Below, one piece after another: positions 50,041 through 59,539 of a DNA stretch of 64,000 bases. The DNA is from CAILZL01 sp050248275 (GTDB lineage: Bacteria; Pseudomonadota; Gammaproteobacteria; Steroidobacterales; Steroidobacteraceae). Within the stretch, counting starts at the first letter, position 1. Each line of letters begins with the position of its first letter. A program made the position numbers and the translations under genes. The notes under the pieces are model-generated. The model saw nothing but the letters and a program-made list of their open reading frames with translations. It was not told the origin of the DNA and did no database searches. The DNA is taken from NCBI GenBank assembly GCA_050248275.1, contig JBFWSR010000004.1, positions 111,941 through 175,940 of the forward strand, given 5' to 3'.

Positions 50041-51363
50041 CTATTTCTTCCGTGGGTTCTTGAATCCCGCCAGACGTTCGCCGTAGGTGCGGGCGAAGTC
50101 CTCGGCAAAGCTGATCGGCAGGCCATCGCTGTTGCGCTGATTCAATACCTGGAAGAACTCGGCGTACATGTCCCAGTACTTCAGCTTGTTGGCCGCGCCC
50201 ATCAGCGTGCCGCGATTCAGACTGCGGTCAAAGCGTTCCTGCAGTTCACCGGGATCGACGCGATTCATGGTGCCATTGAGTGCTGCATGCATGGCGGCAA
50301 TCATCGCCTGCTGATGACTGCGCAGATCGGCGAAGCCTTCGCGCAGCGATTCAACCGGGCCGAGATACCGGCTGTTCTGTGTATCGAGCAGTTTGCGCAT
50401 GGCATCGTCCACACTGGTGGCGACTTTGAGCGGATTGTTGTCCATGGCCTGCATGGGGGTATTGCCGGCATCCATGCGCGACTTGATTTCACCGCGCGCC
50501 TTGAGCGCTTCCATCATGCCCAGCACGACTTCACGCAGCATTTGTCCGGCCAGCGTCAGCATGGTGGCCTGGGTTTCAGTGGCGATGGAAGCAGGATCAA
50601 CGCCGGCGCCGCGGCAGAAGGCTTCCAGGGCGGCGCTGAGTTCGCCATGGCCATCGACGCCACGCGGACGTTCAACGGGTTTGGAATCATTCTGCAGACG
50701 CCGGGTCTTGAGGTGCCAGTCGATACCCGCTTCGCGAGACAGGGCGGGGGGTGCGGTCAGCGGGATGTCTTCATACTTTTCGGCGGCGTTGCCAGTGGTC
50801 GGAACGCCGGCACGTGCAGTGCTGCTGCGCGCCACGCCCATGCCATAGGCATTGCCGATTTCAAACGGGTCGGAGGCGGCTACATTCGGTTCCGGCGCAG
50901 TGCTGGACAGTAATTCGTTGATATCGATTTCGACATTGAGTTCTTCCAGTTCGGCGCGCTGTTCGGTGCGGGATTTGCCCTTGGCTTTGGCCACAGAAAC
51001 CTGTGGCGCCTGACCGGTTGCTTCCGGCGGGAAATCCGATTGCTCGTCAATGCTGACCAGAATGTCGTAGTCGCCCAGCCGCAGGCGATCGCCATCCTTC
51101 ATTTGATGGACGCCCTGTTGTGACAACGGAGTGTCCGAGCCGTTGACGAAGATGCCGTTGGTGCTGACATCCTCGAGAATCCATTTTCCGGATTCAAATC
51201 TGACTTCGGCGTGATGGCTGGAGACATAGCGCTCCGGATCCGGCAGGATCCAGTCGTTGTCCGCCGAGCGGCCGATGCGGCCGCCGGTCACGCCGAACAG
51301 CCGGGAGCTTTGCTTGCCCAGTTGTTGATAGTGTTCGGAAATCACTCTCAGTTTCAGTGCCAT
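50041..51363 (-). CDS. FHA-domain protein, TagH-like (type VI secretion associated)
   Basis: A 440-residue protein. N-terminal FHA domain (about 20-100): GGRIGRSADNDWILPDPERYVSSHHAEVRF and LEDVSTNGIFVNG. A low-complexity middle leads to a C-terminal domain (about 250-430) with AFCRGAGVD, LAGQMLREVVLGMMEALKAR and ESLREGFADLRSHQQAMIAAMHAAL, the pattern of TagH (VasC). TagH binds phosphothreonine in post-translational control of T6SS. ATG 51363 was chosen. No other T6SS gene is in the window, so it is an orphan here. Confidence 0.88.
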   Translation of the reverse strand: MALKLRVISEHYQQLGKQSSRLFGVTGGRIGRSADNDWILPDPERYVSSHHAEVRFESGKWILEDVSTNGIFVNGSDTPLSQQGVHQMKDGDRLRLGDYDILVSIDEQSDFPPEATGQAPQVSVAKAKGKSRTEQRAELEELNVEIDINELLSSTAPEPNVAASDPFEIGNAYGMGVARSSTARAGVPTTGNAAEKYEDIPLTAPPALSREAGIDWHLKTRRLQNDSKPVERPRGVDGHGELSAALEAFCRGAGVDPASIATETQATMLTLAGQMLREVVLGMMEALKARGEIKSRMDAGNTPMQAMDNNPLKVATSVDDAMRKLLDTQNSRYLGPVESLREGFADLRSHQQAMIAAMHAALNGTMNRVDPGELQERFDRSLNRGTLMGAANKLKYWDMYAEFFQVLNQRNSDGLPISFAEDFARTYGERLAGFKNPRKK

Positions 51364-51539
51364 GCGTCTTCCCGTGGTGCCTGCTGCCAACCACCCGCTG
51401 CAAATCAACAAATAACCCGATGGCTTGCTCGTGTAGAGTGGCGACAGCCTGTCGCGGTGAAGCGCTCGCGGGTCACTGACGCTTTGCACCGGCCTAGATA
51501 GAATATGCGCTTAGCCTAACAACCACGTTCTTTTTCCAT

Positions 51540-51881
51540 ATGGCAGCCAGTCACATTTTCAAAGTCATTTTTGCCAATCAGGGCAAGGTTTACGAGATTT
51601 ACGCCCGCAAAGTCAGTCACGGCGCGCTATGGGGTTTTGTGGAAATCGAGGAACTGGTGTTTGGCGAGAAAAGCGCGGTAGTGGTCGATCCCTCCGAGGA
51701 GCGGGTCAAGGCCGAGTTTGAAGGCGTCAAACGCACTTATTTGCCGATGCATTCGATAGTGCGGATTGACGAGGTGCGCAAGCAGGGCATCAGCAAGATC
51801 AGCAGCGCCGAAGGCGCCAATGTAGCCCAGTTTCCCATGCCCATTTACACCCCGGGCGGCGATTCGGGACCGCGCCGGTAA
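51540..51881 (+). CDS. DUF1820 family protein
   Basis: A 113-residue protein: HIFKVIFANQGKVYEIYARKV, WGFVEIEELVFGEKSAVVVDPSEERV and FEGVKRTYLPMHSIVRIDEV. This is the small, conserved DUF1820 family of gammaproteobacteria, of unknown function. It lies divergent from the FHA gene and 113 bp before purL. Confidence 0.9.
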   Translation: MAASHIFKVIFANQGKVYEIYARKVSHGALWGFVEIEELVFGEKSAVVVDPSEERVKAEFEGVKRTYLPMHSIVRIDEVRKQGISKISSAEGANVAQFPMPIYTPGGDSGPRR

Positions 51882-51994
51882 GATGCGGTCGGAAACGCCC
51901 GGATTGCGCTGCAAACTGGGGTGAACGGGGCCTTTCCGGTATCATGCGCCTCCCTTGCAGGTCCGGCCTGCTGCCCCTGAAGTTCTGAGCCACC

Positions 51995-54900
51995 ATGCTG
52001 CTAATACCCGGTTCGTCCGCGCTGTCCGATTTTCGTCTTCGCAAACTGCTGGCCACCATTCAGGACGCCCTTCCCCAGGTCCGGGGTCTCAGTTCCCGCT
52101 ACATGCATTTTGCGGATCTGACAGCGGAGCTGAACGCGACCGAACGGCAGGTTCTCCAGTCGCTGCTCACCTATGGTCCCCGCGAGGAGCACGGCAGCGA
52201 TGAACGCGGTCAGTTGATTCTGGTATTGCCGCGTCTCGGCACCATTTCACCCTGGGCCAGCAAGGCCACTGACATCGCCCATGTGTGCGGTCTTAAGGCC
52301 ATTCATCGCGTCGAACGCGGCATTGCCTATCACGTGCAGGCCGATATCGCCTTGAGTGTGCCGCAATTGCAGCAGATTGCGGCGTTATTGCACGATCGCA
52401 TGACCGAATCGGTGGTGCTGGAACTGGAAGCGGCAGCCCGGTTATTTCGTCACGATGCACCCAGGCCACTGACCACCATCAATGTGCTGCAGGGCGGACG
52501 CGATGCGCTGGTCACAGCCAATCAGAGCATGGGCCTGGCCTTGTCCGCGGATGAGATTGACTATCTGGTGGACAGCTTCACGCGCCTCAAACGCAATCCC
52601 ACCGATGTCGAATTGATGATGTTCGCACAGGCGAACTCCGAACACTGCCGTCACAAAATTTTCAATGCCGACTGGATCATCGACGGTCAGCCGCAGTCGA
52701 AGTCGCTGTTCAGCATGATCCGCAACACCCATGAAAAAAATGCCAGGGGCGTGTTGTCCGCTTACAAGGATAACGCGGCAGTGATGGCGGGCTGGGATGG
52801 ACAGCGCTGGTTTTCCCACCCGGATACCCATGAATATGCGGCGCATGCTGAACCCATCGACATCCTGATGAAGGTGGAAACCCATAATCATCCGACCGCC
52901 ATTTCGCCGTTTGCCGGCGCCTCCACCGGCTCGGGCGGTGAAATTCGCGATGAAGGCGCCACCGGCGTGGGCAGCAAGCCCAAAGCGGGCCTGGCGGGAT
53001 TTTCCGTGTCCAATCTGCGCATTCCCGGTTTCGAGCAGCCCTGGGAATCCAGTGTGGGCAAGCCCGAACGCATTGCCTCCGCCTTGCAGATCATGATCGA
53101 CGGTCCGCTGGGCGCTGCTGCTTTCAATAACGAGTATGGCCGGCCGAACATTCTGGGTTACTTCCGCAGTTTTGAGCTGGCGTTGAGCAACCCGCAGGGC
53201 CGCGCGCCACTGCGCGGCTATCACAAGCCGATCATGATTGCCGGTGGTCTGGGCAATATCCGCCGTGACCATATCGACAAACCCGAAGTGCCTGCTACAG
53301 GCAAGATCGTGGTGCTGGGTGGTCCGGCGATGTTGATCGGTCTGGGCGGTGGCGCCGCTTCCTCGGTGGGCAGCGGCGCCAGCAGCGCCGATCTCGACTT
53401 CGCCTCGGTCCAGCGTGGCAATCCGGAAATGCAGCGGCGTGCGCAGGAAGTAATTGATCGCTGCTGGGCCATGGGTGCGCGCAATCCCATTCTGCTGGTG
53501 CATGACGTGGGGGCGGGTGGCTTGTCCAATGCCATTCCCGAATCCATTGCCCACAGCCATCGCGGCGGCCGTATTGATCTGCGCCGCGTGCCCTCCGATG
53601 AACCCGGCATGTCGCCGCTGGAAATCTGGTGTAACGAAGCGCAGGAACGCTATGTGCTCATCATCGCGGCTGAGCGGGTTGCCGAGTTCACCGCCCTGTG
53701 CGAACGCGAGCGTTGCGAGTTCGCCATCGTCGGCGAGTTGACAGACGATGCCTTGCTGCAGGTGAACGATCCACAGTTCAACAACAGTCCAGTGGATGTG
53801 CCGCTGGATGTCATTCTCGGCAAACCGCCGCGCATGACGCGCGATGTGCGGCAATTGCCGGGCGCCAGCGATGCCTTCGATGGCGGGCAAGTCGATATAC
53901 GCGATGCGGCTTATCGTTTGCTGAAGTTGCCGACCGTAGCCGACAAAAGTTTCCTGATCACCATCGGCGACCGCACCGTGACCGGCCTGGTCAGTCGCGA
54001 TCAGTTTGTCGGTCCCTGGCAGGTGCCGGTCAGCGACGTGGCCGTGACGCTCAGCGATTACCAGAACACCACCGGCGAAGCCATGTCCATGGGCGAACGC
54101 ACGCCGATGGCCCTGCTGGATGCCGCCGCCGCCGCACGCATGTCGGTGGCGGAAGCGATTACCAACATCGCTGCGGCGGATATCGATGCGCTGGATCAGG
54201 TGCGCCTGTCGGCCAACTGGATGGCAGCCTGCGGTGAACCCGGTGAAGATGCCGACTTGTATGCGGCGGTGAAGGCCATTGGCGAGGAATTCTGTCCGTC
54301 GCTGGGCATCACCATCCCGGTAGGCAAAGATTCACTGTCGATGAAGACCGCATGGAGTGATGCCGGTCGGCAGCACAAGGTGGTGGCGCCCCTGTCCTTG
54401 ATCATCTCGGCCTTCGCGCCGGTGCGCGATGTGCGGCGCACGCTGACGCCGCAACTGCGTACCGATGCGGGCGATACCTGTTTGCTATTCATTGATCTTG
54501 CTGCCGGGCAACAGCGCCTGGGCGGTTCCTGTCTGGCGCAGGTATATGGGCAGATTGGCGCGCAGGCGCCGGATTGTGATTCGCCCGCCAGACTGGCTGC
54601 GTTCTTTGCCGCGATGACGGAACTGAAGCGCGCCGGCAAGTTGCTGGCGTATCACGATCGCTCCGATGGCGGTCTGGTGGTCACGCTGGCGGAAATGGCG
54701 TTTGCCGGCCACTGCGGCATCGACGTGAAGCTATCGTCTGCGCAAGGCCATGCAGCCGGTTTGCTGTACAACGAAGAGCTGGGCGCCGTCATTCAGGTGC
54801 GCGTCGCAGAGGTGGCTGCGGTCAAACAGGCATTGGCTGCACTGGGTGCCACTGCTGTGCAACAGATCGGCAGCCTCTCTACTGATGATCGCATCAGGAT

Positions 54901-55891
54901 TCGCGTCAATGAACAGGTGGTGCTGGATGAGAGTCGCATCGACATGCAGCGCGCCTGGTCCGAGACCAGTTATCGCATGCAGGCGCTGCGCGACCATCCC
55001 GACTGTGCGCGCGAACAGTTTGAGTCGGTGCTGGATACCAGCGATCCCGGCTTGTCTGTCACGCTGACTTATCGGGCGGATGAAGATATCGCCGCGCCTT
55101 ACCTTGCAAAGGGCAGCAAGCCGCGAGTAGCGATACTGCGCGAACAGGGCGTAAACAGTCAGGCGGAAATGGCGGCCGCGTTTGCGCGTGCCGGATTCAC
55201 CGCAGTGGATGTGCACATGACGGATCTCATCAGCGGCCGACGGCGGCTGGATGAATTCAAGGGCCTGGTGGCCTGCGGCGGCTTCTCTTACGGCGATGTG
55301 CTGGGAGCGGGCGAGGGCTGGGCCAAGTCCATCCTGTTCCACAGCGCGACCCGCGATGCCTTTTCGACGTTTTTTGCGCGTCCCGATACCTTCACGCTCG
55401 GTGTATGCAATGGCTGTCAGATGCTGGCCGCATTGCAGCCGATCATTCCCGGTGCGGAACACTGGCCGCGCTTCGTGCGCAATCGTTCTGAGCAGTTTGA
55501 AGCGCGCTTCAGCATGGTGGAAGTGTTGCGTTCGCCATCGCTGTTCTTTGCCGACATGATCGGCTCGCGTCTGCCCATCGCGGTGTCGCATGGCGAAGGG
55601 CGTGCGGAATTCGCCAATGCATCTGCGCAGCAGGAATTCCTCCAGCAACAAAAACTGGCTCTGCGCTTCATCAATAACGACGGTTTGGTGGCAAGCCGTT
55701 ATCCGGCCAATCCCAATGGTTCACCTTCAGGAATGACGGCCGTGACCAATCACGATGGCAGAGTGACGGCGATGATGCCGCACCCGGAACGGGTATTCCG
55801 CAATGTGCAGAACTCCTGGTATCCGGCCGATGCGGGCACAGATAGCGGCTGGATGCGCATGTTCCGCAGTGCCAGACGTTGGCTGGGCTGA
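51995..55891 (+). CDS. purL: Phosphoribosylformylglycinamidine synthase
   Basis: A 1298-residue large-type PurL (FGAM synthase) with an N-terminal PurS-like domain, two ATPase halves (FANSEHCRHKIFNADW, MKVETHNHPTAISPFAGASTGSGGEIRDEGATG, VGKDSLSMKT, HDRSDGGL) and a C-terminal amidotransferase (LRDQG-type: VAILREQGVNSQAEMAAAF, nucleophile in TLGVCNGCQML, MMPHPERVFR). It converts FGAR to FGAM with glutamine and ATP. Length is typical for proteobacteria. Confidence 0.97.
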   Translation: MLLIPGSSALSDFRLRKLLATIQDALPQVRGLSSRYMHFADLTAELNATERQVLQSLLTYGPREEHGSDERGQLILVLPRLGTISPWASKATDIAHVCGLKAIHRVERGIAYHVQADIALSVPQLQQIAALLHDRMTESVVLELEAAARLFRHDAPRPLTTINVLQGGRDALVTANQSMGLALSADEIDYLVDSFTRLKRNPTDVELMMFAQANSEHCRHKIFNADWIIDGQPQSKSLFSMIRNTHEKNARGVLSAYKDNAAVMAGWDGQRWFSHPDTHEYAAHAEPIDILMKVETHNHPTAISPFAGASTGSGGEIRDEGATGVGSKPKAGLAGFSVSNLRIPGFEQPWESSVGKPERIASALQIMIDGPLGAAAFNNEYGRPNILGYFRSFELALSNPQGRAPLRGYHKPIMIAGGLGNIRRDHIDKPEVPATGKIVVLGGPAMLIGLGGGAASSVGSGASSADLDFASVQRGNPEMQRRAQEVIDRCWAMGARNPILLVHDVGAGGLSNAIPESIAHSHRGGRIDLRRVPSDEPGMSPLEIWCNEAQERYVLIIAAERVAEFTALCERERCEFAIVGELTDDALLQVNDPQFNNSPVDVPLDVILGKPPRMTRDVRQLPGASDAFDGGQVDIRDAAYRLLKLPTVADKSFLITIGDRTVTGLVSRDQFVGPWQVPVSDVAVTLSDYQNTTGEAMSMGERTPMALLDAAAAARMSVAEAITNIAAADIDALDQVRLSANWMAACGEPGEDADLYAAVKAIGEEFCPSLGITIPVGKDSLSMKTAWSDAGRQHKVVAPLSLIISAFAPVRDVRRTLTPQLRTDAGDTCLLFIDLAAGQQRLGGSCLAQVYGQIGAQAPDCDSPARLAAFFAAMTELKRAGKLLAYHDRSDGGLVVTLAEMAFAGHCGIDVKLSSAQGHAAGLLYNEELGAVIQVRVAEVAAVKQALAALGATAVQQIGSLSTDDRIRIRVNEQVVLDESRIDMQRAWSETSYRMQALRDHPDCAREQFESVLDTSDPGLSVTLTYRADEDIAAPYLAKGSKPRVAILREQGVNSQAEMAAAFARAGFTAVDVHMTDLISGRRRLDEFKGLVACGGFSYGDVLGAGEGWAKSILFHSATRDAFSTFFARPDTFTLGVCNGCQMLAALQPIIPGAEHWPRFVRNRSEQFEARFSMVEVLRSPSLFFADMIGSRLPIAVSHGEGRAEFANASAQQEFLQQQKLALRFINNDGLVASRYPANPNGSPSGMTAVTNHDGRVTAMMPHPERVFRNVQNSWYPADAGTDSGWMRMFRSARRWLG

Positions 55892-55907
55892 GGCAATCCA
55901 TACACTT

Positions 55908-56363
55908 ATGCGTCTTACTGCTCACACCGATTATGCGTTACGGCTGCTGATGTTGCTGGCGATGGAGCCGAAACAGCTGCATACCATCGAAGAAGTGGCG
56001 GGGCGCTATAAAATCTCACGCAATCACCTGATGAAAGTGACGCAGACACTGGTGCAGGCGGGGTTTGTAACCAGTCTGCGCGGCCGGGGCGGTGGCTTGT
56101 CGCTGCAGCGATCCGCCAGTGACATCAAGTTGGGCGCCATCGTGCGGGTGACTGAAGACAGTTTTGCGCTCGTCGAATGTTTCGATGCACAGCGCAACAG
56201 CTGTGTAATCACCCCGGCCTGCGGGCTGCGCGATCCGCTGGACGAGGCCTTGCAGGCATTTCTTGCCGTGCTGGATGGCTATTCGCTCGCCGATCTGATC
56301 AAGCGTCCCGGCAATCTGCGTCGCATGCGCGGCTTGCTGGCTGTGACAAACACTACGCGTTAG
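55908..56363 (+). CDS. nsrR: Rrf2-family NO-sensing repressor NsrR (resident copy)
   Basis: A 151-residue Rrf2 regulator starting MRLTAHTDYALRLLMLLAMEP, 16 bp after purL. Recognition helix KISRNHLMKVTQTLV, wing SLRGRGGGLSL, and cysteines C91, C99 and C105 (ECFDAQRNSCVITPACGL), the NsrR pattern. It precedes the truncated haemoglobin and NO reductase genes and the 56400 operator. It shares the cysteine spacing and most of the wing with the island NsrR. Confidence 0.93.
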   Translation: MRLTAHTDYALRLLMLLAMEPKQLHTIEEVAGRYKISRNHLMKVTQTLVQAGFVTSLRGRGGGLSLQRSASDIKLGAIVRVTEDSFALVECFDAQRNSCVITPACGLRDPLDEALQAFLAVLDGYSLADLIKRPGNLRRMRGLLAVTNTTR

Positions 56364-56399
56364 TGCGTATCTAATGCTTTTGTCACGATACGTCTCATA

Positions 56400-56422
56400 A
56401 AGAAGCATTGCATATACCTCTT
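56400..56422. promoter_or_regulatory. Predicted NsrR operator upstream of truncated haemoglobin
   Basis: A 23-bp imperfect palindrome: half-sites AAGAAGCATTG and ATATACCTCTT around one C, closely like the island site at 38743. It lies 49 bp before the haemoglobin start. Confidence 0.7.
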
Positions 56423-56470
56423 ATGTGGCCCTATGATTCGCGCCATCTTCTAGCCGCTGTGAACTGATCC

Positions 56471-56971
56471 ATGCCACGTCATCATGACGCTCCCGAATCC
56501 TCCCGCCGCCAGGAGCGCATTGCTGAACTGATCACGCATACCGGCATCGACGAGGCTTTAATCGAGCGTCTCGTGCGACGCTTCTACGAACATATTCAAC
56601 AGGATTCCGTGCTGGGCCCCATTTTTGCGGCGCGCATTGCCGACTGGGAGCCGCATCTGCAGCGCATGTTTTCGTTCTGGTCTTCCGTGTGCCTGGCGAG
56701 CGGACGTTATCACGGACAACCCATGCAGAAGCATGCCTCGTTGCCGGTCGATGCCCGGCATTTCGATCGCTGGCTGGCGCTGTTCGCATCAACAGCGCGG
56801 GAAGTCTGTTCGGACGAAGTGGCAGAACAGTTTATCGAGCGGGCGCGTCGCATCGCGACCAGTCTTGAAATGGGACGCGCCGATGCGCATGGCATGCTGC
56901 TGTCCAAAGGCGAGCGCTTTCTCGACCCTTCACTGTCTATCCCCGATTCCTGTCCCGTTGATGCGGGTTGA
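56471..56971 (+). CDS. Group III truncated haemoglobin (resident copy)
   Basis: A 166-residue TrHb3: IERLVRRFYEHIQQDSVLGPIFAARI, PHLQRMFSFWSSVCLASGRYHG and KHASLPVDARHFDRWLALF; the histidine of KHASLP (H88) is the likely proximal ligand. It follows nsrR and its predicted operator and is 213 bp upstream of the NO reductase. It is a clear paralogue of the island copy at 37800. Confidence 0.93.
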   Translation: MPRHHDAPESSRRQERIAELITHTGIDEALIERLVRRFYEHIQQDSVLGPIFAARIADWEPHLQRMFSFWSSVCLASGRYHGQPMQKHASLPVDARHFDRWLALFASTAREVCSDEVAEQFIERARRIATSLEMGRADAHGMLLSKGERFLDPSLSIPDSCPVDAG

Positions 56972-57184
56972 ATTGTGCGCGTACGCAGGTAAGCGCCGCT
57001 TAATCGCCTGACTGACAACCATCCAATCAACAAGCTTGAGCGTAACGGCGCGCTGAAGCGTACTTCCCTCCGGCAAAATCGGACAGCGAACACTGCTTCG
57101 CTGTTCGGATGCTGTGCGGCTAAAGAACAAGTATTCGAAATTCTGCCCGTTCGATATAGAGCGAGCTTCACCAGGAGGTGTCTT

Positions 57185-59461
57185 ATGGCATCGACAAAGC
57201 GTTTGTGGATCGGATTGGGGCAGCTGCTCACGGTTACTTTTGCGGTGCTGTTATGGATGGGACGCGAGGTCTACTGGCATGCACCACCACTGCTGGAAAA
57301 AGTGGTGTCGACCAGCGGTCAGGTCTTGTACACGCGTGCCGACATGGAAACGGGCCGTCAGGTGTGGCAGAGCATCGGTGGTCAACAGTTGGGTTCCATA
57401 TGGGGTCACGGTGCGTTGATTGCCCCGGACTGGAGCGCCGACTGGTTGCATCGTGAAGCGGTCGCGCTGCTCGATATATGGGCGCGTCACGATAACGGCA
57501 GCGGTTATGCCGAACTTCCGGTCGCACAGCAGGAGTCGCTTAAGGTTCGGTTGCGGCAGGAACTGCGTTCCAACACTTACGATGCCACTACACAAACCGT
57601 GACAGTATCGGATGATCGTGCTCAGGCGGTATCCACCGTTGCCGCTCATTACGAGAGTTTGTTCAGTGACGATCCGACCACAGAGCGCCTGCGGGCAACT
57701 TATGCCATGCGTGATGGCACGGTCGATACGGCGCAACATCGCCAGCAACTCACAGCATTTTTCTTCTGGACTGCCTGGACGACAGTGAGCGAACGTCCCG
57801 GTTCCAAAGCCAGCTATACCAGCAATTGGCCTTACGAACCGCTGGTGGGCAATGCGCCCACGTCCGGCACCTTCCTGTGGACGGTGTTCAGCGTGCTGTT
57901 CATGATCGCCGGTATTGGCCTGCTGGCGTGGCATTACGCGGCCTATCACGCCAAAGAACCGGCGCTGGTGCCGCCGGCCACCGATCCGCTTGAAGGTCTG
58001 ACCATTACGCCTTCCATGCGCGCCACGCAGAAATATTTCTGGATTGTGATCGCGCTGTTTCTGACCCAGATACTGCTCGGCGCGATTACTGCGCATTACC
58101 AGGTTGAAAAACAGTTTTATGGTTTCGAAATCTCGCAGATCCTGCCGTATTCGCTCACGCGAACCTGGCATACCGAACTGGCGGTGTTGTGGATTGCCAC
58201 TGCCTGGCTGGGCACGGGTCTGTACATCGCGCCGGCCATCTCGGGGCATGAACCGAAATTTCAGCGACTCGGCGTCAACTTCCTGTTTACCTGCCTGCTG
58301 ATCATTGTCGTCGGGGCGTTTACCGGGCAATGGTTCGCAGTGATGCAGAAGCTGGGATTGACCAACAACTTCTGGTTCGGCCATCAGGGTTGGGAGTACA
58401 CCGACCTGGGTCGCTTCTGGCAAATCTTCCTGTTCATAGGCCTGATCCTGTGGCTGACGCTGATGGGGCGCGCCTTGTGGCCGGCATTGCGCCGCAAGGA
58501 TGCCATGGCTTCCATCGTTGGCTTGCTGTTCCTGTCAACGATCGCGATCGGCTTGCTTTATGGCGCAGGCCTCATGTGGGGCGAGCATTCGCATATTGCC
58601 GTCGTCGAATATTGGCGCTGGTGGGTGGTGCACCTGTGGGTGGAAGGCTTCTTTGAAGTATTTGCCGTCGCTGTGATCAGCTTTCTGTTCGTGAAGCTGG
58701 GTCTGGTGCGCGCGACCACTGCGACCGTCAATGTGCTGTTTGCAACGGCGGTGTTCATGGCCGGCGGCGTGCTTGGTACCTTCCATCATCTTTACTGGAC
58801 CGGCACGCCGACCGCAGTACTGGCGCTGGGTGCCTCGTTCTCGGCGCTGGAGGTCGTGCCGCTGGCATTGATCGGCATGGAGGCCCACGAAACCTGGAGT
58901 CACAGTCGCGCCACGCCGTGGATGGAGCGCTATCGCTGGCCCATCATGTTTTTTCTGGCCGTGTCGTTCTGGAATCTGGTGGGGGCAGGGCTGTTTGGCT
59001 TCCTGATCAACACGCCGCTGGCGCTGTACTACATGCAGGGACTTAATCTGACGCCCTTGCATGGACACACGGCCCTGTTTGGCGTGTATGGCATGCTGGG
59101 CATCGGTCTGATGCTGTTCTGCGTGCGCGGTCTGAAGCCGCACGTCGAATGGCAGCAGGGTGTGCTGCGCGGCGCTTTCTGGTCCCTGAATATCGGACTG
59201 GGTCTGATGGCCTTGCTGGCATTGCTGCCCATGGGTGTGCTGCAATTGCAGGCGGCACTGGAGAACGGTTACTGGTTTGCGCGTTCTGCGGCATTCATGG
59301 ATCAGCCCTTGATGCATCTGCTGGTATGGATGCGCATGCCGGGCGACACGATATTTGCCATCGGTGCATTGCTCATCGCCTGGTTCGTGTTTCGTGTATG
59401 GGTGCTGCCGCGCCGCGAGATGGCGGTATCTGCAACGGCCATTCAGCAGGAAACGATGTAA
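57185..59461 (+). CDS. norZ: Quinol-dependent nitric oxide reductase (resident copy)
   Basis: A 758-residue qNor preceded by AGGAGGTG. The soluble N-terminal part (LYTRADMETGRQVWQSIGG, SIWGHGALIAPDWSADWLHRE) and the catalytic helices (TWHTELAVLWIATAWL, MWGEHSHIAVVEYWRWWVVHLWVEG, GTFHHLYWTG, LHGHTALFGVYGML) carry all expected haem and FeB histidines. It reduces NO to N2O in the inner membrane. It is followed by nnrS, an association typical of NO metabolism. The 213-bp gap before it has a small hairpin, CAGCGAA with TTCGCTG (57084-57103), and no clear NsrR site. Confidence 0.96.
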   Translation: MASTKRLWIGLGQLLTVTFAVLLWMGREVYWHAPPLLEKVVSTSGQVLYTRADMETGRQVWQSIGGQQLGSIWGHGALIAPDWSADWLHREAVALLDIWARHDNGSGYAELPVAQQESLKVRLRQELRSNTYDATTQTVTVSDDRAQAVSTVAAHYESLFSDDPTTERLRATYAMRDGTVDTAQHRQQLTAFFFWTAWTTVSERPGSKASYTSNWPYEPLVGNAPTSGTFLWTVFSVLFMIAGIGLLAWHYAAYHAKEPALVPPATDPLEGLTITPSMRATQKYFWIVIALFLTQILLGAITAHYQVEKQFYGFEISQILPYSLTRTWHTELAVLWIATAWLGTGLYIAPAISGHEPKFQRLGVNFLFTCLLIIVVGAFTGQWFAVMQKLGLTNNFWFGHQGWEYTDLGRFWQIFLFIGLILWLTLMGRALWPALRRKDAMASIVGLLFLSTIAIGLLYGAGLMWGEHSHIAVVEYWRWWVVHLWVEGFFEVFAVAVISFLFVKLGLVRATTATVNVLFATAVFMAGGVLGTFHHLYWTGTPTAVLALGASFSALEVVPLALIGMEAHETWSHSRATPWMERYRWPIMFFLAVSFWNLVGAGLFGFLINTPLALYYMQGLNLTPLHGHTALFGVYGMLGIGLMLFCVRGLKPHVEWQQGVLRGAFWSLNIGLGLMALLALLPMGVLQLQAALENGYWFARSAAFMDQPLMHLLVWMRMPGDTIFAIGALLIAWFVFRVWVLPRREMAVSATAIQQETM

Positions 59462-59539
59462 CTCCAATGGCATCTGTCGTGCTGATTGCTATGTGCATCA
59501 GGGTGTCTGTCCGGCAGGTCATCACGGGATAACAGCACC

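Noticed and set aside
52442..53890. 482-codon antisense frame over purL
   Set aside because: purL is intact on the plus strand; the antisense text has no recognisable domain.
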